A stretch of DNA of 64,000 bases from Paragonimus westermani (Eukaryota; Platyhelminthes; Trematoda; Plagiorchiida; Troglotrematidae), in assembly GCA_008508345.1 (NCBI GenBank), contig QNGE01001295.1:55960-119959 (forward strand), in the 5' to 3' direction. How positions within the stretch are numbered: position 1 is the stretch's first letter; every line of letters starts with the position of its first letter. The notes under the pieces were generated by a model. That model saw only the letters and a program-made list of their open reading frames with translations, searched no databases and was not told the origin of the DNA. Both the position numbers and the translations under genes were made by a program. Shown piece after piece: positions 50,575 to 61,645 of the stretch.

Positions 50575-51350
50575 ATCAGGCCTTTCCATTTAGTATTTCG
50601 CAACCCATTGCCCCGTCTGTCATGAGGTTCTTCGGAAGTTTATCTGCTGTATCTGTTGAAAAGAATTCCGTAAGCTTATTACTAATGAACGCAAGATCGC
50701 TGGTTAGTAAAATGCACATTTTTAAACCCTTTGTCTTTTTATCTGATCCCCATATCATTCTCGAAACTAAGACATGGTGCTTTCCTGACATCCCAGACAG
50801 TCAGATGAGCATCGTGGGATATCACATGTTTCGTTGAGATCGTCTCACAGAACGAGGAGGTGGATGCATCATTTACCTGAAAGAGCAATTTTCTGTAGTC
50901 ACGCTTGATTAGTCTATGCTTCATAAACTCGAGGACTCGTTGTGGTTGATGGTCTCTGTTGGTTCTCGCGAGCTACTTAGAGGATGCATCTACAGACCAC
51001 CTAATGCTGCAAGCAATGATTTGACGGACCTTATGGAGATAATGGATCATGTGTCCAACATGCCTTGTGAACACAAACTAATAGGCGGTGGCTTCAACAT
51101 GCCCATTACCTCCTGACCTCATCCGCTGTTCCAGAAAAACAGACCGAATTCCTTTCATGCATTAACCTGAATAGTTGGAACCAGCATGTCTCAACATCCC
51201 CCAGACAGAGGCTTATATTGGATCTCATATCCACCATAGGTATTTCGTCCGTGAAGATATCCGTTCCACAAAAATTTCCAGGAAGCGACCACAATGTTGT
51301 CAAATGTCTGTTTGATTTCAGTATGGCTAACAAACTGACAGTTGTATTCT
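50514..51350 (+). pseudogene. CR1-like APE-type endonuclease domain, broken
   Basis: Blocks in order: VSLLLMNARSLVSKMHIFKP, DPHIILETKTW, ERGGGCIIYLKEQFSVV, LLRGCIYRPPNA, KLIGGGFNMPIT and PGSDHNVVKC. These are the apurinic endonuclease motifs (N, E-T-W, YRPP, GDFN-like, SDH). Stops fall between blocks, and the GDFN position reads GGFN. Confidence 0.8.
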
Positions 51351-51783
51351 ACCGATCAAATTCATTTATTAAAATGCCTTTTCCTTCCTACTAAGATCCT
51401 TAAATTGGAAAACCTCCTTTTACACATCAGACTCAAGCATAGCGGCCGGAGAATTTATCAGACATCTAACGTTCACTAGCGACGTTTTGGCCCCCATTAA
51501 ATCAAAAAGTGCCGGCTCGTATGTGCGAGGTAGAATCCTTACTGCGAAAGGGACTGACAGACTTGAAATGCTTGAGTCGAAGTGCGGAAGTACACAAGAC
51601 TTCTCCCTAGTGACGCAAATGAGCAAAATGTTCGAACGCATAGAACGTCAGACGCAACTCGGTCATCTAACCGAAAAGAAATCGCGCTGCGCCATGAGCA
51701 GGGATAGACGAAACTAGTGCGTCTGATGGGGGGAAATTTTCACGAGGTATCCTACTATAAAAGTTATCACTTCTAAAGGTAAA

Positions 51784-52394
51784 ATGGTTGTCGATGACCC
51801 GGTAGCGATGTGCGAAATCTTCAACTCACATTTCGCCGCCTCGTTTAGAGTAGAAAGCACCACATTATCTGCTAATATCCTTTTGAAAACATGTAAAGCT
51901 TCGAATAATGTTCCAATTGATGTTCGAAGTGTTCGTTCACAGTTAGCTATCATTAGGCCCTCAATCCATCCCGGACCAGATGGTATCCCACCAATGGTCG
52001 TCAAGCAGGCAGGTGAGGATATACCCATCCTCTTACTCAATTTGTTCAACCTATCACTTTTATCCAGCACCTTCCCCCCTCAGTGGAGAACCTCAATCAT
52101 TATGCCTCGTCACAAGAGTGGCCCAAAGCAGGACGTTAGTAAATATCGTCCCATCAACCACACGTCAATCTGCTCGAGAATGTTTGAAAGGATAATAAGG
52201 GTACACATAGTCGAGTTCTTAATGACACGGAAACCCTATAAACCTTTCACAGCACTGTTTCCTTGGTAAACGCTCTTGTATGACATGTCAGCTGGAATTC
52301 TCAAACCACACATCGACGTCCGTCGACGCAGCGAACATGCGGTATTTATCAGACTCTTGGATATGCAAAGGGCTTTTGATTGTGTACCTCATTA
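51784..52394 (+). pseudogene. CR1-like reverse transcriptase, N-terminal part
   Basis: Reads MCEIFNSHFAASF, RPSIHPGPDGIPPMVVKQAG, FPPQWRTSIIMPRHKSGPKQ and DVSKYRPINHTSICSRMFER, the fingers of a LINE RT. Past a stop at 52269 the frame changes to LDMQRAFDCVPH (the catalytic D-x-x-x-A-F-D block). The LTR element is inserted just after this block. Confidence 0.82.
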
Positions 52395-52399
52395 GCGCC

Positions 52400-52674
52400 T
52401 GTTGTGCTTACTGGTGCGGCAAAACGACACTGGGAAAACGAGTACTGTATTGACAGTCGCAAGCGTGAAAGTGAACAAGCGTGTGAATGAACCAACGCGC
52501 AAACAGTGGCCTTCCGGCCGCGGTACACGATTGGTAGTTACACAACAGCGTATTACAAAGCAACCAATCATGTGCATGATTCAGCAAGTGTGAACACATG
52601 TCAATCGATCAGTTTGGTCGGGCGGAACAAAGCAGGTGGTAATGAATGTGAAACAGTTCGCCCGCCATGTTACA
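52400..52674 (-). repeat. 3' LTR
   Basis: 275 bp. Begins TGTAACATGG and ends AAGCACAACA in element sense. About five substitutions separate it from the 5' LTR by eye. Confidence 0.93.
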
Positions 52675-52686
52675 TCCCTCCGTTTA
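52675..52686 (-). other. Polypurine tract
   Basis: AAACGGAGGGA immediately before the TG of the 3' LTR, the expected plus-strand primer position. Confidence 0.65.
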
Positions 52687-52702
52687 AAAGGGGTTATTAC
52701 AC

Positions 52703-53632
52703 CTAAGACTTTTGACTGGGTTTAATGGACAACTGTTGGACTGGTGGCCGTGTACATTTCGCCTGTTTACACTCAAAATGATTTATAGTTTCTTGTGCAA
52801 CATCTCTTTCCGGAGTTTCCAGCTCTGGTGTTGGCAATTCAAATGTGTCTAGCAGTATATCCAACAGTAGTTGATTTGCTTTTTCCGTATACCGGTGCTG
52901 GATATGGTTCACATGACGAACGTTCGTTCCAGATTGAGTTTGAACTTGATACATGACAGAACCGATGCGTCTCATAACTCTACTCGGAATCCAGGATCTC
53001 TGGTGGGGGCTTGCGTTCATAATGTATATTAAACCCCCTGGTTTAAAGACGCGTTTATTTTGTGAACGGTTGCTGTGATTTTTACCACCGTCCCGACTAC
53101 ACATGTTGGCGTTTGGTTTTGATGGTAACGTCAAATCTAGGGGCGTTCTAATTCGTCTACCCAAGAAGGCTTCTGCTGGTGATTTCCCTTCCGGACCGGA
53201 GAAGTTAGGGGTTGATCTATAATTGCGCAAGGAAGTATTTAACAGGTCAGGGACAGTTCCTTCTCCTTGCAGTTTCTGAAGAGCTCTTTTGAACGTGTCC
53301 AAAAACCGCTCCACCTGTCCATTGGATTGTGGATGATATACAGGTATGTGTATCAACTGTGTTCCCATTGCTTTGAAAAAGTTGACAAATGCCATGGAGA
53401 AATTTGGTCCGTTATCGGATACAATGCTTTCTGGGACTTCAAACTGAGAGAACAGCTGACCTAGCGCAGTGACGGTGGTAGAAGTGAAAGCAAGTGACAT
53501 CGGGATAACTTCGGACCATTTGGAATGCGCGGCGACAAAAACAAAATAGTATTCACCGTTAAGAGGCCCAGCAACATCAATGTGAATACGTGTCCAGGGA
53601 CCTTTTGGTTCCGGCCAGGGAATCGCGTTCAC
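52703..53632 (-). pseudogene. gypsy integrase core and C terminus
   Basis: 309-codon open reading. D,D-35-E residues: first D in RIHIDVAGPLNGEYYFVFV, second in ESIVSDNGPNF, E in HPQSNGQVERFLDTFKRALQ. It is followed by PAEAFLGRRIRTPLDLTLPS and a Pro/His-rich end. In-frame stops and a frameshift between 53718 and 53632 separate it from the zinc finger (SCESC remains readable). Confidence 0.92.
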
Positions 53633-53718
53633 TCTGGCGGCACTTTTGCTGCCAGTTCGCAGCTTTCACAACTCCGTACCGTCGATTATATGTCCTGGTC
53701 AATTCCGGGCCAGAACAT

Positions 53719-55380
53719 CTAGCTATGTGAAATCGCCTTCATGCTTGTCACGCCTGGATGTCCAACGTGTAACTGACGTAGTATCGCCGATCGCAGAGGT
53801 GCCGGTATCACCACACGACCTCTAATCATGACACAACCATGCAAAATTGTCAGTGCGTCCCGTCTGCGGTAGAAGGGTATAATATCTGCTCCTACTGAAT
53901 TATTGGGCCAACCGACTCGCAGATATGTCAAGACACGCTGCAAAGCACGATCGAATTTCATTGCTTCTTTTATTTGCAAAAATGTAACCGGCAAATGGCG
54001 AATGGAGTCTGATAACACATATCGGACGTCGGCATCCACATTAATTGATGCAATGACAGTATCTTCTGGTATTCTAGTGCTCATCTTCTGAGAGATCAAC
54101 CGAGATAATGCATCTGCATGCCCAAAATCACCAGTTCTCACATATTTGATAGTAAAATCATAACTCATAAGCGTGAGAGCCCATCGCTGAAGTCGATTTG
54201 CCGTATGCACGGGAATACCTTTAGCAGCACCAAATATAGATAACAGTGGCTTATGATCAGTGCATAATGAGAACCTGCGACCGAGAAGCATTTTGTGAAA
54301 CTTTTTGACCGCGTAAACCAAAGCGAGACCCTCTTTCTCAATTTGGCTGTAGTTTCTCTCTGCCGATGTAAGGGTGCGTGAGACGTGCGAAACTGCCTTA
54401 TGATGTCCATCTGGGAATTGATGAAGTATGACGGCGCCAATGCCATATTCCGAGGCGTCTGCTGCGACAATTATGGGAAGATTTGGATTGTAATGCGTCA
54501 AAAGAAGGTCGGATAGCAGCACTTGTTTAATGCGTTCAAATGAGCTCTGACAAGCATTGGACCATACCCACTCCGAATTAATCTGTAGGAGTTTGTTTAG
54601 TGGAGCACGCAAATCGTGCATGTTAGGCACAAAATTGTTGTAATAGTTGACTAATCCCAAGAACGATTGTAGGGCAGTCTTATCCTTTGGATCTGGGAGC
54701 GTAGCAATAACAGTAATTTTGTCTGGATCCGGTAGACGACCTGTTTCATCAATGATGTAACCAAGGTACCTTATATTGGAGAGCATGATTTCACATTTTT
54801 CTATTCGTAGCGTAAAGCCGTAGTCTCGGATACGCTGGAAAACAGTATGTAAATGCTGGATATGATCATCAACAGATGAACTGACTATGATAATGTCGTC
54901 CATGTAAGCCATGGTATATGGTATATCAGACAACATAATGTCCATTATCTCCTGAAAAATCGCCGAGGCGCACTTCACTCCGAAAGGCAACCTGTTATAT
55001 TGGTACAGCCCACGATGCGTATTAATCGTCAATAGTTCTTCACATTTATCATCAATCTCAACTTGGGGATAGGCATCGGGTAAGTCAATCTTCGAGAATA
55101 CTCTCTCACCATTAAGCCGAGCAAACGAGTCTTCCGGACTCGGAAGTGGGTACTGATGCGTTTCCAGTGGGTTATTCAATCCTGTAGAAAAATCACCACA
55201 CAAGCGCACACCTCCGTTCGCCTTCCTGGCTACCACAATGGGATCTGCCCAAGTTGAATAACTAACCCGCTGAAGTACCCCTGCTCGCTCTAATCTGTCG
55301 AACTCTGCATTTATTGTCGCCGTTGCTGAGAAGGGCGCTGGTCGTTTAAGATGAAACCCAGGTGTGCTTCTGGGTTTCAA
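53719..55380 (-). pseudogene. gypsy reverse transcriptase and RNase H
   Basis: A 553-codon open reading. RT blocks: FDRLERAGVLQRVSYSTWAD, GDFSTGLN, RVFSKIDLPDAYPQVEIDD, LPFGVKCASAIFQ, and the catalytic YMDDI. Connection: LQSFLGLVNYYNNFVPNM. RNase H: IIVAADASEYGIGAVI, EKEGLALVYAVKKFHKMLLG, CTDHKPLLSIFG, FGHADALSR. The integrase zinc finger starts at RQLHVGHPGV before stops. Reaction: copies element RNA to cDNA and degrades the RNA. The open frame is intact, but the linkers on both sides are broken. Confidence 0.93.
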
Positions 55381-55662
55381 TTATGAAACCCCTTTTGCTT
55401 TGGTGCATAAACTAAGGTTTCCTGTAAAGAGATCGGAGTATGTATTTTGCAAAACTTGGACAACTTCCGAGCGCTTATGAGAGACGATGGATGCAACGTC
55501 ATACGATACTGTGTCAGAGGGTTGATTGGGGGGCCACAAATAGAGTTGAACGATACATTCCACATTCAACTTTTGAATTTAATCAATACCCAATAAATTA
55601 AGGCTGTCAGATGGTGAAATAAAACAAACACCCGAACAACGGGAGTCACGAAATGAAAATTC

Positions 55663-55950
55663 TCAGTGGAACTCACTTAGGAACTGTATTTGATCATCAT
55701 TAGCGTTTCGTGCTACGCGCTTCGTGTGAAAGTATGTTGGTTTCCCAATAGCTTCACAATCTTCCCTCGATGCGATCGTGCTATATGAGGCGGTGTCGAT
55801 CTGCAATGTCACAGGAAACCCGTTGATGAAAACAGTCACATATTTCCTCAGCTGCGAAAGATAAGGTCCTTCCGTCGCAAACACAATGTTAGACTGTCTT
55901 CTCTCACGATTGCCTGCTGGTTTGGGTATGAAATTCCGGTTATGGAAACA
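55663..55950 (-). pseudogene. gypsy aspartic protease
   Basis: Reads VTVFINGFPVTLQIDTASYS with D-T-A-S in the active-site position (D-[ST]-[GA]), then EDCEAIGKPTYF. The reading continues from the zinc-knuckle frame, so gag C terminus and protease are contiguous here. Confidence 0.78.
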
Positions 55951-55989
55951 ATGGTTTTCTTTGAGGCCATAGTGACTGCACAGTCGACA

Positions 55990-56694
55990 TTGATGGGAAC
56001 GGAATGGACAAAATCGAACATAGTGCCATTGTCCACAATTCCAGCAGGCCGTCGGTGGCCCCATCGGTCCTCTGGTGTGTTGTTATGTACTGTTTCTGGT
56101 AATCTTATCGACAAACAGATCGTCTTGATGCTCTTGTCTACCCTGAACCATCTGTGTGTCCTTCTTGAGGTTTACAAGGCGTAAGTGCTCAGCCGTTAGC
56201 TTCTGCACCGAGGGTTCTATCATAATGTCAAGTTTCCCTGGAAGTCTGGTGCGAATATCTGCATCAGCTCGCGACGTAAGTCCCACAACAAAGACAAGGC
56301 TTTTAAACTGATCTGAAGTAAGTTTCTGAATCTGGAGGCGTTCGCATTCCTTGTTAACTCTTCCGGCATACGTGACTATGTCTCTATCGGGTTATCTGTT
56401 CAGTTTAAGACATTTATATCGAATGTTGAACAGGGGTGTGCGCTCACCAAAAATGATGCTGAAATTTGCGACTGTGTCTTTAAGTTTGAAATCCTGAGGA
56501 TGTTTAGATAACACATATTTGCAGTATTGCGTGTGCTCCATTGTGCCCGGTTTTTGCACTAATAAACGCACTTGAGCTGCGTCACTCAACTCAGATCCAT
56601 CAACCAGAAAAATATCTTCGTAACGATTGTACCACGTCGTAAATGTGATTCCATTATCCGGATCATATCGGAAATCTTGAATGGATGCACCCAC
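55990..56694 (-). pseudogene. gypsy gag with zinc knuckles, broken
   Basis: 56694-56392 reads MGASIQDFRYDPDNGITFTT then WYNRYEDIFLVDGSELSDAA, a typical gag N-terminal segment. 56286-56083 follows in another frame (RLPGKLDIMIEPSVQKLTAE). Near 56050-55955 the knuckle CWNCGQWHYVRFC (C-x2-C-x3-H-x4-C) is followed by CRLCSHYG...HC. Frame changes separate the parts. Confidence 0.75.
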
Positions 56695-56848
56695 GGTTTA
56701 TTTCAGCTCTGATTCGCTCTTGGCTTCTTTCTTGATTTGTCCGAACGATTTTAACTTGGCCAACACCGAGTCCATAAGTTTTGTACGTAGTAATGCCTGC
56801 GCTCAAAGAGCCTTCTCCTGATCATGTGTGAGATCGAGTGATACATAT

Positions 56849-56866
56849 TCCACCTCCGTCGCCAAA
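56849..56866 (-). other. Probable primer-binding site
   Basis: Directly downstream of the 5' LTR the sense strand reads TTTGGCGACGGAGGTGGA. A TGG start is usual for a site pairing with a tRNA 3' CCA. The tRNA could not be named. Confidence 0.5.
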
Positions 56867-57139
56867 TGTTTTGTTTACTGGTGCGGCAAAACGACACTGG
56901 GAAAACGAGTACTGTATTGACAGTCGCAAGCGTGAAAGTGAACAAGCGTGTGAATGAACCAACGCGCAAACAGTGACCTTCCGGCCGCGGTACACGATTG
57001 GTAGTTACACAACAGCGTATTACAAAGCAACCAATCATGTGCATGATTCAGCAAGTATTAACACATGTCAATCGATCAGTTTGGTCGGGCGGAACAAAGC
57101 AGGTGGTAATGAATGTGAAACAGTTCGCCCGCCATGTTA
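56867..57139 (-). repeat. 5' LTR
   Basis: 273 bp; lacks the first TG of the other LTR (starts TAACATGG) and ends AAACAAAACA. It should hold the element promoter. Confidence 0.93.
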
Positions 57140-57144
57140 GCGCC

Positions 57145-58070
57145 CCTGATCAGAATATCATCGTTTGGCATACAAGATTCCCTGTATAGCTGGCTGTCGT
57201 TATACCTTGGAAATGGCGTTGAAACAGACAAAATAGGGTAGCACTACTCAACACCAAAACCAGTGACTAATGGGGTGGTCCAAGAAAGCGTTCCGGGTCC
57301 GTTGCTCTCCTTAATGTACATAAATGACCTATACGATGTTATTAGATACGACAATCCCTTTCTGTTTGCTGACGATATAAAAATCGTCCCGCTAGCACAG
57401 TAACATCGATTTCTGTCTACAAAATATACAGCAGGACCTAGCGTCATTGCAGTTGTGGTGCAGAACATGGCTGATGTCGTTCTCAACAAACAAATCGAAC
57501 ATCATCGCTTATGCTCATGAATTACCTCATGGCTCCATCTCACTAGATAGTTGTAATATTGATACAGCCACTTTGGTCAGAGATCTAGGAACACAGTACT
57601 CATACTCCTCCAATTTCTCTGGACGAGTATGCTTCCAGGTAGCAAAAACTAGAACAATAGGCTGTATCAAAAAGACGTTCAGTCTACCAGCTGCGAAGCT
57701 GATGCTCTACGAAATGTGTGCTCGGCCTCAACTTGAGTATTGCACTTTCATTTACTGTCATCTACGCAAGCCTGATAAGCTTGTGTTGGAAAACCTTCAA
57801 CGATCGTTTACCAAAAGCTTATTAGTATATTTCTCTTGGCTCACCTACAGACAGCGCTGTGAAAAACTTGGTATTGATCCACTTTCGCTGCATAGGCTAA
57901 GGTTGAACCTGACGCTGCTGTATAAACTCATACATACGGATGTGATTACCACAGCGCTTAACATCCATTTACAACACAGCCCTCCATATAGCCTAAGAAG
58001 TAAGGGTTCCAACTTACCAACCCTGATATCCCGGAAACATATACGTGCAAACTTCGTCCTCGTAAAGTAG
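57145..58070 (+). pseudogene. CR1-like reverse transcriptase, C-terminal part
   Basis: Continuation after the LTR element: SFGIQDSLYSWLSSYL, ESVPGPLLSLMYINDLYDVI and NPFLFADDIKIVPLAQ with FADD in the catalytic position. There is then a stop and a frame change, and a 207-codon open reading (57447-58070) of the thumb region, YEMCARPQLEYCTFIYCHLR and RQRCEKLGIDPLSLHRLRLN. The same stop and frameshift occur in the copy at 45562-47440. Confidence 0.85.
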
Positions 58071-59147
58071 TCCTACATTTGGAATAAACTTCCAAATGAA
58101 GTCCGAGCCGGTAACAACACAGCGTTTTTAAAAAGGTTTGGACAGCTATCTTAAGTTGACAAACACAATGTCTGCCTTCAAACTCTCTGTATCACCTGAT
58201 GACATTTTCGAGTGTGGTCCGAGAAACATTTAGCCGTCAGATGCGTAGTAAGCAGATAACCACCCCGCTTTCTAACGCCCATCGAAATGTGAACGTGGCG
58301 CAGAACGACGTCACGTAAGCTTTAGTTATCAAACGCTCATTTCATGCGGCCCTCCAAACCGTCGACTTAATTTAAATTGAGTCGACGGAGATCTCCGTAT
58401 GCCCGAATAAATCTCGAGTACATAGCAAAATGCCACAACAAACAATAGATAGGGTTATAGATCCTTATAATCATTGCAAAACTAATGATATCGTACAAGT
58501 TCTTCGTCAAAAAATTCCGTTAGCACATTGTTTGTCACAGTAAATGTAATAACCTCACATTTTCTCATCTAACGTGTGGAATTACATTCTCCCTCCCGAT
58601 CCTTATATTGTCCACTGAGCGAGGAACTTTTTCTACGGCGGATGGGCGCACGGAACCTGTTCTTAGCTAGTCGGTTCGCGAGATGTTGAACCTTTCGACG
58701 GTTCCGTGGAATCGACGGAACCCTGCGTTGGATTCTGCCCAATCGTTCGCTGGATTTCGGGAATTTCCACCCTGCCTCGCCAAAGCCGACCTATCTTAAA
58801 ATTTTTCGGACTCTACTCCTTTCTCCTAATGACAGAACACTTCAATGATGCGTTCGAACATTCTTCCAGTAGTGACCTTTAACCATTCAGAAATTTGCCC
58901 ATTCCACGACCTTGTAGAACGTAAGTTAGCGTAACATCCCATTTTTGCGACTGAATCTGTGAAGCGAACAAACCGTCCCCTCTTCTGTTGCGCGCGTCAA
59001 AGTTTTCTTAAACCACATTCATTTGCCTTTTGACCACGTCCTTCTCGATGAAGGGCTTCACGTTCATGCTACTAATTACTTATTCATTTTTGCACGGGTT
59101 GTGAATACCTGTAGTGATCGCGCATAACCCAGCGTGCTTCTAACATA
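58071..59147 (+). other. CR1-like 3' untranslated region
   Basis: About 1.08 kb, shared with the inverted copy. It contains the palindromes at 58359-58396 and a GGTTCCGT ... ACGGAACC hairpin near 58699-58722. Similarity to the other copy stops at CATATG near 59147. Confidence 0.7.
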
Positions 59148-60100
59148 TGCGTTGTGGTATATATTCTCATTGTGAACTGAGTATCTTGAAATTTCTTATG
59201 CACCTAATTAGAACGTGAATCAACAAGCTGCTTCTTCAGAAATCTTCGAGCCCGTCTAATGCTCACATACACAAAGAATCTGATGACTTGAGAAGACCAG
59301 TTATTTAACCAACATTAGAAATCTCAAACTAATTTTCGAAAGCTTGGCAGAGGAATTTCGTTCAGATGGTCGAAAGAAGAGTCATGCAATGTGGTATCAA
59401 CTTATCAATATTTTGTAACCAATTAATACCTTTGAGGAGTCCTGACAGTGAGAACTTCCTGTGACCATCTACTATCTCAAGCGCTCCTGTGGTGGCGAGT
59501 GTGCTTACTGACGTGGAAGACGTGGAGGAAAAGTTGACAAGGTTGAGAAATCACTACGCGGCGAGGCCAGCTGATGTTTATCGGGCATCACCGGTACCAT
59601 TAACTGAGGTCCTCATAAGCTTTTCGGACCGTTTGTTTAGCACACAGTTAGTGAAACTAGATAATAGCTGGAATGGAAGATGACTGCGATTACCACTGTT
59701 TATGCAAGCTAGCGATAAGGGGACTCTAAGGACTGTCTATCTGTTTTTCTTCGTCTATCTTGCTGAAACTAATGAAGAGGACACTCGGGGAAAAGTTTTC
59801 GAACCACTTCACGGAGAGTGGGCTCATACAAGTTCAGTAGCTTGAGTTTGTGGGGTGCCAGTGTTGTAAAACAACGTTGATATTGATCCTTGATAAATTC
59901 TGAATCGTTCAGGTAATGTGGAAAAGCGAAGGTCCGCTACTCGACTTCTCACAAGGCCTTTGACTTGGTTAGCCTTAGGATTTTTCTGAAGAAACTCAAA
60001 GCATTCTGGTTGAAGATGTCCTGTCAAGTTAAATGATGAAGAAGAGTGGAGTTTTCATTGATCCGTTCTGGGGCTTTCACTCTCCTTGTATTCTTCACAG

Positions 60101-60276
60101 AATTATTCATGTGCTCGTCTTGTAAATGCCATATGTTTACAGAAAACTTGAAATCACTTGGCTCTTTAAACAAAGAGGTCATTCAAAAACATCGAGATAG
60201 AGTCAACCAGCGGACATTACACAAGGAACTACTACTGAACGTGACCAGATACAAACAATTGCTGGATCCCATCTGA
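60101..60276 (+). CDS. Possible exon of an unidentified host gene (second part)
   Basis: Starts after TTGTATTCTTCACAG and reads ELFMCSSCKCHMFTENLKSL, then VNQRTLHKELLLNVTRYKQL. Stops at 60276 with no clear donor. Offered only because of the acceptor and the composition. Confidence 0.25.
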
Positions 60277-60429
60277 TACGTGGGAAAATGTGAACGTTTC
60301 GTGGTGGCTCATCAAAAGTCGGAGGTAGGAGATTTACGTACGAAAAAAAGAAGTGAATCCCGAACTTTTCACCCAAGCCATAAGTGTCACAGTAAAGGGA
60401 GCAGGGCGCTGCGTTTGACCAAGTAGACT

Positions 60430-60676
60430 GTGGATTTTGGGGACATGGGGGTTCTAGTAGGCTTGTCCAATGCGTACGTGCTGACGCGTCCTGATGCTCA
60501 TGTGAGCCCAAATTCCACAAATTTTTGGGATGTAAAAGTACCAGAAAGAGTGATGCGTCGTGTTGCAGATTGGTTTATGAAACTCACGCGTACGAAGCTT
60601 TTCTTTTTAAGGGGAAGATGTAGACTCGAGGATTTGGCTGAAGCCTACAAACCACTAGAAGATTTGTTTGATACCG
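60430..60676 (+). CDS. Possible exon of an unidentified host gene
   Basis: An open reading containing NFWDVKVPERVMRRVADWFM and GRCRLEDLAEAYKPLEDLFD, which looks like real protein. Ends at a good donor (TACCG|GTGAGTGG). The left limit is unknown: no convincing acceptor was chosen, and the listed start is only the first in-frame GTG. A neighbour at 60101-60276 follows a strong acceptor (TATTCTTCACAG) and reads ENLKSLGSLNKEVIQKHRDR. Family not recognised; could be chance or an old element. Confidence 0.3.
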
Positions 60677-61564
60677 GTGAGTGGTAGTTAATCCACAGTG
60701 GCAACCCATCTCTTTGAAAGTTTGAATGGAAAATCACGAAGCCGAGTTGCCGAAAAGAATTTAGTTTCACTTCTTGGCGTGTAAAATTGCGGACTCTTGA
60801 GATAAGTTGCCAGCGAAAGTGCCACTAGCCAGGGAGGCGGGCGGTGTTAAGCAATTGCCTGACCAGTATAGGCAGCTGGTGTTCCCTGAGTCCGCTGGAT
60901 ATTTTGCGACTGTGCGCTATGCTATATCTCCCCTCTGTTTTCATTTCTGTCCTGCTTTTTTCCTTTTTACAATTTCGCACACCTAGAAACCGTTCGTCAA
61001 ACTTTTCTTTATATCCTAACCCTGGGCCTCGGGAGATAATCAGGCAGCAAACTTCTGGGAGAATCAAAATAACGACAACAGCGGCAGTCACACTGCATAT
61101 CTGTCTCATAAGTGTGTCATAGTAGTAGGCGACTGTTCTGACCATAGTTGCACAGTCTGCTAAAATATATTTTAAATGAATGGACTGAAGCTTCGGCTCC
61201 TCCAAATGTCGCATTGAAGTAGAATCCGCAAACCTCACAAGCGCAAGAAACTGGCCACTACTGCGCAATCGCCACAACTCCTGTAATGACTTACCTTACA
61301 TGACGGGACTGAAAGGGACTTTACAAGATCACTGGATGCCGGATCACGATAAACGCTCTCAACTACGTCGAACCTGACCCTTAGGTTCAAGCCGAAAATT
61401 ACCTTAATCTTCCATCTTAAGTGGGAACCAATGTACCCCGTAGGTCGAAACGATCGAGGTGGAGGTCGAGACGAGGCTCAAGACGATCGGGCAACCTGAT
61501 CACTGCTCACAAGCAAGAGTGGTTGAGCGTTCAGATGTGATGATTCGGTCGTGCCTAATGTGAG

Positions 61565-61645
61565 GACAGTGGCGCAGTGGTCAACACGGTTACCTCATGA
61601 TTAGAATGACCGACGTTCAACTCCCGGCCGTTGCAAGAATATGCA
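61565..61645 (+). repeat. Possible tRNA-derived SINE head
   Basis: CAGTGGCGCAGTGGTCAACA resembles an A box and CGTTCAACTCCCGG, about 40 bases on, a B box. Stems do not fold as a clean tRNA. Confidence 0.35.

Larger units (their letters stand above)
52400..57139 (-). mobile_element. Ty3/gypsy LTR retrotransposon, nearly full length
   Basis: 4,740 bp, two near-identical LTRs (52400-52674 and 56867-57139) with TG...CA ends and a 5-bp duplication GCGCC at 52395-52399 and 57140-57144. Order on the minus strand: 5' LTR, gag, zinc knuckles, protease, RT, RNase H, integrase, polypurine tract, 3' LTR. No envelope-like reading was seen. Frameshifts and stops in gag, the protease-RT spacer and the protease/integrase linker mean this copy is not functional. 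The RT, RNase H and integrase patterns look most like the Mag-type lineage (tentative). Confidence 0.95.
50015..59147 (+). mobile_element. CR1-like non-LTR retrotransposon, interrupted by an LTR element
   Basis: Without the 4.7-kb insertion this is about 4.4 kb: ORF1-like Pro/Ser/Asn-rich part (50015-50574), APE endonuclease (50514-51350), RT (51784-52394, then 57145-58070) and a long 3' UTR to about 59147. The 5' end abuts (TAG)n; the 3' end is set by where similarity to the inverted copy stops. Stops and frameshifts make it inactive. Confidence 0.8.
59148..61554. other. Intergenic DNA right of the CR1-like element
   Basis: No named gene. Protein-like open readings on the plus strand at 59471-59683, 60101-60276 and 60430-60676 are listed separately where they have some support. 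Confidence 0.4.

Noticed and set aside
52703..57139. Possible envelope gene making the LTR element a retrovirus-like agent
   Set aside because: No reading after integrase or elsewhere inside the element has a signal peptide, transmembrane or envelope pattern.
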